Positions 5,176 to 9,816 of a DNA stretch of 9,816 bases are shown here, piece after piece. The stretch lies in NCBI GenBank assembly GCA_046704385.1, contig JBJKSB010000096.1, forward strand, positions 1 through 9,816, written 5' to 3'. This DNA comes from GH45 sp046704385 (GTDB taxonomy: Bacteria > Bacteroidota > Bacteroidia > Bacteroidales > SZUA-534). The translations under genes and the position numbers were made by a program. The notes under the pieces are model-generated. The model saw only the letters and a program-made list of their open reading frames with translations. It had not been told where the DNA came from and did not search any database. Position 1 is the stretch's first letter; each line of letters begins with the position of its first letter.

Positions 5176-6651
5176 ATGTATTTCAAGCAAAAATCTAATG
5201 TTATATTCAGAGACTATGAGTCTTTCGGATATATAACGGACAACAGGAATTTCGGATATAAACAGTTGAATAATAACGAAAATTATATCGGTGATAAAAT
5301 TTTATCAGAAAGTGGGGCTATATTTTTTTCCATTCTGGGTAGAAAACCACAAACTCTTGATGAGCTTGTAAGAAAAATAGATAACCAATTTAATGATGTT
5401 GACCTTAGAACATTAAGAAACGATGCCAGAGAATTTTATCGCATGTTGGAACAGTCTGGTTTCATTGTGTCAGGAAAAACAATTAAGGAGTGCAATGAAA
5501 AAGATCCGGGATTCTCATACAAAACATTAAAACCTGAGGTAAAAAAAGATAATTCTTCAACAATTACACATCCTGAAAAATCTACACAGGATTTTTTAGA
5601 AGAATACTTTAAAGGTAAACCTCAGCTAACAAACTTGCATATAGAAATCACAAGCAAGTGCAACGAAAGGTGCATACATTGTTATATCCCTCATGAAAGC
5701 AAAATCAATCATATAGAGCCAAAAATGTTCTATGATGTTTTGACACAATGTAAAGATATGAGGTTATTGCATTTAACATTGAGCGGGGGTGAACCAATGT
5801 TGCACAAAAACTTATGTGATTTTTTACGAAAATGCAGAGAATATGATTTTTCAGTAAATGTGCTTAGTAATTTAACACTGCTTAATGATGAGATTATCAA
5901 AGAGATGAAGGCGAACCCCCTTTTAGGTGTTCAAGTTTCATTATACTCAATGAACGCTAATATCCACGATGAGATAACCCAAATGAAAGGGAGTTTTGAA
6001 AAAACAAAAAAAGCAATTTTAAAACTGATTGAAAACGATATCCCAGTACAAATAAGCTGCCCAATAATGAAGAAAAATAAAAATTGCTACAATGATGTAA
6101 TTAAATGGGCGAAAAAACTTGGTGTTTATGCTGGAGATGATTATGTCATCATTGCAAGATATAATCATACAACGAAAAACTTGAGTTGTCGTTTATCAAT
6201 TGATGAAATTAAAGAAGTGATTAATGACAAAACTGCAAATGATTCAACATATTTGAAACAAATGGAAATGGAGGCCGAGAAAAATAAAAATATTAAATCT
6301 GACGATTATGTTTGTAGTGTTTGTAATTCCTCTATTTGTATAGCAGATAATGGAGATGTATATCCTTGTGCTGGCTGGCAGGATTATGTTGTAGGTAATA
6401 TGAAAAAAACCACTCTCAATGATATCTGGGATAATTCTGAAAAAGTGCAATATTTAAGAAACTTACGTAAGAGGGACTTCTCCAAATGCATTCAATGTCC
6501 GGATAAAGAGTTTTGTACTATGTGTATGGTTCGAAATGCAAATGAAAATCCTCTGGGAGACCCATTAGTTGTCAATGAATATTTTTGTGATATTGCAAAA
6601 CTCAATAAAAAAATCGTGTTAGAGAAAAAGAAAAAGGTTATGAATTTTTAA
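5176..6651 (+). CDS. Radical SAM/SPASM peptide maturase with PqqD-like N-terminus
   Basis: This 491-residue protein has three parts. Residues about 8-100 look like a PqqD-type RiPP recognition element (LSESGAIFFSILG, TLDELVRKI, LEQSGFIV), which would hold the precursor leader. The radical SAM core has C162-x3-C166-x2-C169 for the 4Fe-4S cluster and S-adenosylmethionine, and SGGEP at 203-207. The C-terminal SPASM region has cysteines 380, 383, 388, 398, 438, 441, 447, 450 and 471, including G393-x4-C398 and C438-x2-C441-x5-C447-x2-C450, enough for two auxiliary clusters. The last spacing is CxxC rather than the usual Cx3C, and the 380/383/388 cysteines are more than needed. Family knowledge predicts a cytosolic enzyme that uses a deoxyadenosyl radical to form a thioether or carbon-carbon bond in the peptide upstream. 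The exact chemistry cannot be read from sequence. The start was chosen because the recognition domain begins within the first ten residues. Confidence 0.93.
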   Translation: MYFKQKSNVIFRDYESFGYITDNRNFGYKQLNNNENYIGDKILSESGAIFFSILGRKPQTLDELVRKIDNQFNDVDLRTLRNDAREFYRMLEQSGFIVSGKTIKECNEKDPGFSYKTLKPEVKKDNSSTITHPEKSTQDFLEEYFKGKPQLTNLHIEITSKCNERCIHCYIPHESKINHIEPKMFYDVLTQCKDMRLLHLTLSGGEPMLHKNLCDFLRKCREYDFSVNVLSNLTLLNDEIIKEMKANPLLGVQVSLYSMNANIHDEITQMKGSFEKTKKAILKLIENDIPVQISCPIMKKNKNCYNDVIKWAKKLGVYAGDDYVIIARYNHTTKNLSCRLSIDEIKEVINDKTANDSTYLKQMEMEAEKNKNIKSDDYVCSVCNSSICIADNGDVYPCAGWQDYVVGNMKKTTLNDIWDNSEKVQYLRNLRKRDFSKCIQCPDKEFCTMCMVRNANENPLGDPLVVNEYFCDIAKLNKKIVLEKKKKVMNF

Positions 6652-8222
6652 TGCCACTAATTAATTCATACAAAGGTATTTCTCATCTACAACCTGACTT
6701 AATTATGGAAGAAAACAATAACAACCTTCAAAAAAAATTAGAAAAACTTTCCAATAAGAAAAAGTTTGAAAAAATTATAGCATTGCTTACTCCTGAAGTA
6801 TTGGAAAAAGAAAAGGATAAAGTTGAGGAATTATATATATGGAGGGGAAATGCACGGTATTCTATGAAAGATTATGATGGTGCAATGGCTGATTATAACT
6901 TAGCCATAGATATAAATCCAGATTATGAATTAGCATTCTATAATAGAGGAGCTGTATGGGTTATAAAAAAAGAATATAATAAAGCTATAGCAGATTATAC
7001 TAGAGTCATAAATATAGATGCAGATTATGCAGTTGCATACGTTAGTAGAGGAAATATCATAAGGACAATCAAAAAACAATATGATAAAGCAATTGCTGAA
7101 TATACCAAAGCTATCGAAATTGAGTCAAATCTTGCAAAAGCTTATTATTACAGGGGGCTAGCAAGAAAACAAAAAATAGAAAAAAGGCGAAATAAAGTTG
7201 ACTTAAACGAAATAAAATTTTACTTAAATGAAATCAAAATTGATTTTGAAAAATATCTAAAACTTACAACTGACGAGAAAGATATTGGTAGCAAGTATGC
7301 ATATGATTATATTGGTGAACTTAGAGAGCAGATCAAAAATCCTGAATTGTGGATTATTGCTAAGCTAGTTAATGATATTAAAAATATATTACGAATTAAC
7401 GGAAAATGTGTCACTCATTATACCAGTTTATCAGTACTTGAAAGTTTAATATTTGACGACAGTAAATTTAGAATATCCGAGGGAAATTTTATGAATGATC
7501 CATCGGAAGGAAAAGAGTTTTTCAAATTTCTGAAATATAAGCCTTATACTTCACGCAATAATAGTTCCTTTATCAAAACTTTTTCACCCAAACCATTTAT
7601 TGGTAGTTTTGTGACTATGGATAGGTATGATAATTTAGATATGTGGCGGTTTTATGGAAAAGAAAAAGGGGTGGAGGCTAAAGGATGTGCTATAACCTTG
7701 AGTAAGCAGAATTTTATTGACAATATCAAGGACTTTTTATCAAACGAAAAAGATAAAGATGCCCGTTTGGACAATGAGAGTGATATAAACTTTTATCGCG
7801 TGGTTTATGTATCACAGAATGGCCCTAATAAGTTTTATATTCATAAATTAAATAAAAGTAAGGAATTGGAAAATTTGATGGAAAAACTTAAAGTTAAATT
7901 AGAGGATTTCAAAAGCAAAGTAAAAGAGAGTTCGGCTTTAGAGAAATATCTGAACCGTATTGCATTTTTATTTAAAAGTGATTCCTACAAAAATGAAAAT
8001 GAAGTGCGGCTTGTTTTAAAAGGAATAGAGTTTCCAAAGAAATACAATATGGATGTAAGCTCGCCTAGGGTATACATAGAGCTGGTTTCTATAAAAAATA
8101 TAGTATCACAAATTACCTTAGGCCCTAAAGTGGATAAATTAAGTGAATGGCTAGCATCTTTTCACTATTGTTACAAGGAGATGATACCTAAAATAGAGAT
8201 TTCACACGTACCTTATAAATAA
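6651..8222 (+). CDS. TPR-DUF2971 protein, coupled to the maturase
   Basis: This 523-residue protein has no signal peptide. A charged N-terminus is followed by about three and a half TPRs (59-92, 93-126, 127-161, then a partial repeat to about 175), a linker, and a DUF2971 domain from about 253 to 523. Family-typical landmarks are C253VTHYTS, MNDPSE (281-286), MWRFYG (331-336) and NENEVR (448-453). DUF2971 has no settled activity; its members are frequent in accessory regions of bacterial genomes. The ATG overlaps the maturase stop by one base (TAATG), so translation is probably coupled and the two proteins are made together. An alternative ATG at 6705 (MEENNNN) would remove 18 residues and the overlap, and may equally be used. 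It could bind the peptide or maturase through its TPRs, confer self-protection, or be the effector; none is shown. Low G+C as in its neighbours. Confidence 0.88.
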   Translation: MPLINSYKGISHLQPDLIMEENNNNLQKKLEKLSNKKKFEKIIALLTPEVLEKEKDKVEELYIWRGNARYSMKDYDGAMADYNLAIDINPDYELAFYNRGAVWVIKKEYNKAIADYTRVINIDADYAVAYVSRGNIIRTIKKQYDKAIAEYTKAIEIESNLAKAYYYRGLARKQKIEKRRNKVDLNEIKFYLNEIKIDFEKYLKLTTDEKDIGSKYAYDYIGELREQIKNPELWIIAKLVNDIKNILRINGKCVTHYTSLSVLESLIFDDSKFRISEGNFMNDPSEGKEFFKFLKYKPYTSRNNSSFIKTFSPKPFIGSFVTMDRYDNLDMWRFYGKEKGVEAKGCAITLSKQNFIDNIKDFLSNEKDKDARLDNESDINFYRVVYVSQNGPNKFYIHKLNKSKELENLMEKLKVKLEDFKSKVKESSALEKYLNRIAFLFKSDSYKNENEVRLVLKGIEFPKKYNMDVSSPRVYIELVSIKNIVSQITLGPKVDKLSEWLASFHYCYKEMIPKIEISHVPYK

Positions 8223-8323
8223 TATTCAAAATCAATGGAAGGATAAATACCATCTTTTACAAAAACCCAATTTTTCCCCACCATTTAATTATAAATTATA
8301 AAAATAATCGTAATTTACCTTCC

Positions 8324-8335
8324 ATTATATAACGC
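8324..8335. repeat. Left arm of 12-bp inverted repeat flanking the next gene
   Basis: ATTATATAACGC here is perfectly complementary to GCGTTATATAAT at 9131-9142, so the pair brackets the 8370-9092 gene. It directly abuts CCTTCCATT (8318-8326), itself an inverted match of AATGGAAGG at 8234-8242. The intergenic stretch 8223-8369 is otherwise plain A/T-rich DNA holding the presumed promoter of that gene. Confidence 0.45.
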
Positions 8336-8369
8336 GTAACCTTATTAAATAACCAAAATCTAAATTATT

Positions 8370-9092
8370 ATGGGAAAAAACCGTAATTACAGTTGTAAGG
8401 ATGTCGAAATGTTAATGACATCCAAAACCATCGCTGAAAGTTTTAAGGCAAACATAACCGGACTTTCAGCCATCCGTACCAATTGGACACCTGAGTATGC
8501 AACCACTTTGGGTTCCCGTATCGACGATGCCATTGAAACCCATATGGGTATCGATGCCAGGAAAGATTTACGAAACGCAACGTCAACGTTGGAAGCTATA
8601 CAAATTCCGGCCAAACGTGATGTATCGTTCTTTAAAACGCAAATCGACGATGATTTTAAGAAGGAACCCGCAAAAAAAGAGGAAATATTGCGGACACTGG
8701 GTTTTACCAAATACCTTAAAGGGGTACAAGATAACAACCAGGAATCATTAATCCAGTTGCTCTATCAGTTTAAAAAAAGCATGACTGAGGGTTTAAAACA
8801 GGATATAACCGCAAAAGGTATGAGTGCCACACTTATTGATAATATCATGGGTTATGCAAGTACCTTCAGCCAGGCTAATGTTGCCCAGGAATCGTTGAAA
8901 GGATCAACCAAAGAGATAACCCAGGAAGTCACTGAGGTATTCAATGCTATATACGATGAGATTATCGGTATCTGTAAAATAGCTTCAAAATTCTATCAAT
9001 ACGAACCGCTGAAAAAAGAGCAGTTTACCTTTACTAAAGTACTGGCCCGTTTAGGAGCCACCATTAAATCGGCCGAAGAAGCAACCGTTTGA
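8370..9092 (+). CDS. Hypothetical alpha-helical protein (240 aa)
   Basis: I do not recognise this family. The protein has no signal peptide, membrane segment or catalytic motif, and only one or two cysteines. Nearly the whole length reads as amphipathic helices (for example ESLIQLLYQFKKSMTEGLK and EVTEVFNAIYDEIIGICKI), suggesting a helical bundle. The region between about residues 55 and 110 is Lys/Asp-rich. The ATG follows the A-rich leader usual for Bacteroidota (AAATTATTATG); no Shine-Dalgarno is seen. It is a single-gene unit, bracketed by a 12-bp inverted repeat and closed by its own terminator at 9146-9172. Its composition differs sharply from the genes to its left: 27 of 60 bases are G+C in 8521-8580 against 11 of 60 in 3181-3240. 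It probably belongs to the host background or to a different mobile unit from the peptide operon. Confidence 0.85.
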   Translation: MGKNRNYSCKDVEMLMTSKTIAESFKANITGLSAIRTNWTPEYATTLGSRIDDAIETHMGIDARKDLRNATSTLEAIQIPAKRDVSFFKTQIDDDFKKEPAKKEEILRTLGFTKYLKGVQDNNQESLIQLLYQFKKSMTEGLKQDITAKGMSATLIDNIMGYASTFSQANVAQESLKGSTKEITQEVTEVFNAIYDEIIGICKIASKFYQYEPLKKEQFTFTKVLARLGATIKSAEEATV

Positions 9093-9130
9093 TTACCCGG
9101 CCGAATCAATATCCAACCTTTAAATGAAAT

Positions 9131-9142
9131 GCGTTATATAAT
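9131..9142. repeat. Right arm of 12-bp inverted repeat
   Basis: GCGTTATATAAT is the exact reverse complement of 8324-8335 on the other side of the 240-residue gene. It lies between that gene's stop codon and its terminator. The pair could be terminal repeats of a small cassette, or a coincidence of A/T-rich flanks. Confidence 0.45.
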
Positions 9143-9145
9143 TTA

Positions 9146-9172
9146 AAACCCCGTCCGGCCGTGGCGGGGTTT
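9146..9172 (+). terminator. Rho-independent terminator of the 240-aa gene
   Basis: AAACCCCG (9146-9153) pairs with CGGGGTTT (9165-9172), with an inner CC/GG pairing and a short loop. The A-rich left and T-rich right edges make it usable in both directions. It lies 54 bp after the stop codon and separates this gene from the repeat-rich DNA to the right. Confidence 0.8.
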
Positions 9173-9182
9173 ATTCCATGAT

Positions 9183-9557
9183 ATGTACAACAAGGAACAC
9201 AACTTTGAGAAGATGTACGGTCATTTGGATAACAAGGGAATTGATTTTGAGAAGATGTACAATCATTTGGATAACAAGGGACTTAAGTTGGAGAAGATGT
9301 ACAGTCATTTGGATAACAAGGGACTTAAGTTGGAGAACAAGGGACATGATTTGGTGAACAAGGGAGATCATTTGGAGAACAAGGGAATTGATTTGGAGAA
9401 CAAGGGAGGTCATTTGGATAACAAGGGAATTGATTTGGAGAACAAACAAGCCACTGCAACTAATAAAAGCCTAAATTATTTTAAGATGAAAACAGCAATC
9501 AAAAGCACAGCACCGGCCAGCCCCTTCCTTTCAAAAAGGAAGGCGGGGGATGGATAA
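9183..9557 (+). CDS. Heptapeptide-repeat ORF running into a dispersed repeat
   Basis: This 124-codon reading frame of uncertain reality has twelve seven-residue units (residues 6-89), of the form xxLENKG or xxLDNKG; three early units end in EKMY instead of NKG. The tail (residues about 93-124, NKSLNYFKMKTAIKS to KAGDG) is simply the translation of composite repeat copy C, with the stop in GATGGATAA. It has no signal peptide and no good ribosome-binding site, and the ATG lies 10 bases after a terminator, so expression is doubtful. The opposite strand is also open over most of the repeat, as expected for a stop-free tandem repeat. If translated it would be a short, highly charged repeat protein with a Leu every seventh residue. 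It may equally be a non-coding minisatellite. Confidence 0.4.
   Translation: MYNKEHNFEKMYGHLDNKGIDFEKMYNHLDNKGLKLEKMYSHLDNKGLKLENKGHDLVNKGDHLENKGIDLENKGGHLDNKGIDLENKQATATNKSLNYFKMKTAIKSTAPASPFLSKRKAGDG
9198..9449 (+). repeat. 21-bp minisatellite, 12 units
   Basis: There are twelve tandem 21-bp units, well represented by GGAATTGATTTGGAGAACAA. Early units alternate with a variant containing GAGAAGATGTAC, giving a 42-bp higher-order period, while later ones are uniform. All length steps are multiples of 21, so the frame is preserved. The unit differs in sequence from the 7/14-bp intergenic arrays. Confidence 0.9.
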
Positions 9558-9573
9558 AAATCCTCGTACCTCC
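9461..9573. repeat. Composite hairpin repeat, copy C
   Basis: From TAATAAA (9461) through CCTAAATTATTTTAAGATGA, this copy closely follows copy A (76 onward). It has the clean module 2 hairpin CCTTCCTT / AAGGAAGG (9523-9530 with 9536-9543) of copy B. In the GGGGGATGGATAAAAATCCTC element that follows, one base has changed. Module 1 is missing; the minisatellite takes its place. Confidence 0.8.
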
Positions 9574-9816
9574 AATGCCAACTGAAGACTGTAGACTGTA
9601 GACTGAAGACTAAAGACTGCCCACTGTTTACTCTCTGCCTACTGTAGACTGCCTACTGTAGACTGCCTACTGTCGACTGAGAACTGTCGACTGAGAACTG
9701 CCGACTGAGAACTGCCGACTGAGAACTGCCGACTGAGAACTGCCGACTGAGAACTGCCGACTGAGAACTGCCGACTGAGAACTGCCGACTGAGAACTGCC
9801 GACTGAGAACTGCCGA
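9574..9816. repeat. 7/14-bp tandem array, copy C, open at window end
   Basis: The array opens with mixed heptads (GACTGTA, GACTGAA, GACTAAA, then the ACTGTTTACTCTCTGCC variant shared with copy A) and TACTGTAGACTGCC repeats. From about 9675 it becomes GACTGAGAACTGCC, with ten GACTGAG units before the sequence stops. Its true length is unknown because the window ends inside it. Confidence 0.9.

Noticed and set aside
8387..8751. Open frames on both strands within the 240-aa gene
   Set aside because: They overlap a gene with its own terminator and consistent codon use, and their translations lack plausible domains.
9171..9449. Minus-strand open frame of LVxQMxSLVLQI repeats
   Set aside because: A stop-free 21-bp tandem repeat is often open on both strands. 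This frame starts inside the repeat and has no upstream signals.

Overview
The window looks like chromosomal DNA of a Bacteroidota species. Four things suggest this: AT-rich genes mostly without Shine-Dalgarno sites, promoter-like boxes of the TTTG / TAnnTTTG type, long arrays of Bacteroidota-style TPRs (YxNRGxAKxxxxDYxGAIxDYxKAI), and intergenic DNA crowded with small hairpin repeats and 7-bp tandem arrays. No rRNA, tRNA, CRISPR array or transposase gene was seen.

Layout: 1-436 is a mosaic of hairpin repeats and a heptanucleotide array (copy A). A promoter-like block, an intrinsic-terminator-like hairpin and a 13-bp inverted repeat precede a gene for an exported protein made almost entirely of 15 TPRs (702-2327). 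A second repeat mosaic (copy B, 2357-2719) follows. Next comes a very AT-rich stretch: a 637-residue PIN-nuclease-like protein with two C-terminal membrane helices (2891-4804), then a three-gene cluster at 4988-8222, a separate conserved-looking alpha-helical hypothetical gene with its own terminator (8370-9092, 9146-9172), and a 21-bp coding minisatellite (9183-9557) that runs directly into a third repeat mosaic (copy C), whose 14-bp array continues off the end of the window.

The main discovery candidate is the cluster at 4906-8222, which has the form of a small ribosomally synthesised, radical-SAM-modified peptide (RiPP) operon. It comprises a Bacteroidota-type promoter, an unusually strong Shine-Dalgarno site, a 39-residue precursor, a perfect 14-bp stem-loop, a radical SAM/SPASM maturase with an N-terminal PqqD-like recognition domain, and a TPR-DUF2971 protein whose start codon overlaps the maturase stop. 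The precursor core has a tetrapeptide rhythm (CRPN, SRPS, GRPC, DPPG, PRGG) in which two cysteines bracket three Arg-Pro pairs. I do not recognise it as a named RiPP family. No exporter or leader peptidase is present, so transport and leader removal would have to be encoded elsewhere, or the product could act inside the cell.

The PIN-membrane protein and the TPR-DUF2971 protein are kinds of protein often met in accessory or defence-like neighbourhoods. Whether they work with the peptide system is inference. The AT-rich block lies between repeat mosaic B and a compositionally different gene, which fits an inserted accessory segment, but no integrase or clear attachment site is visible.
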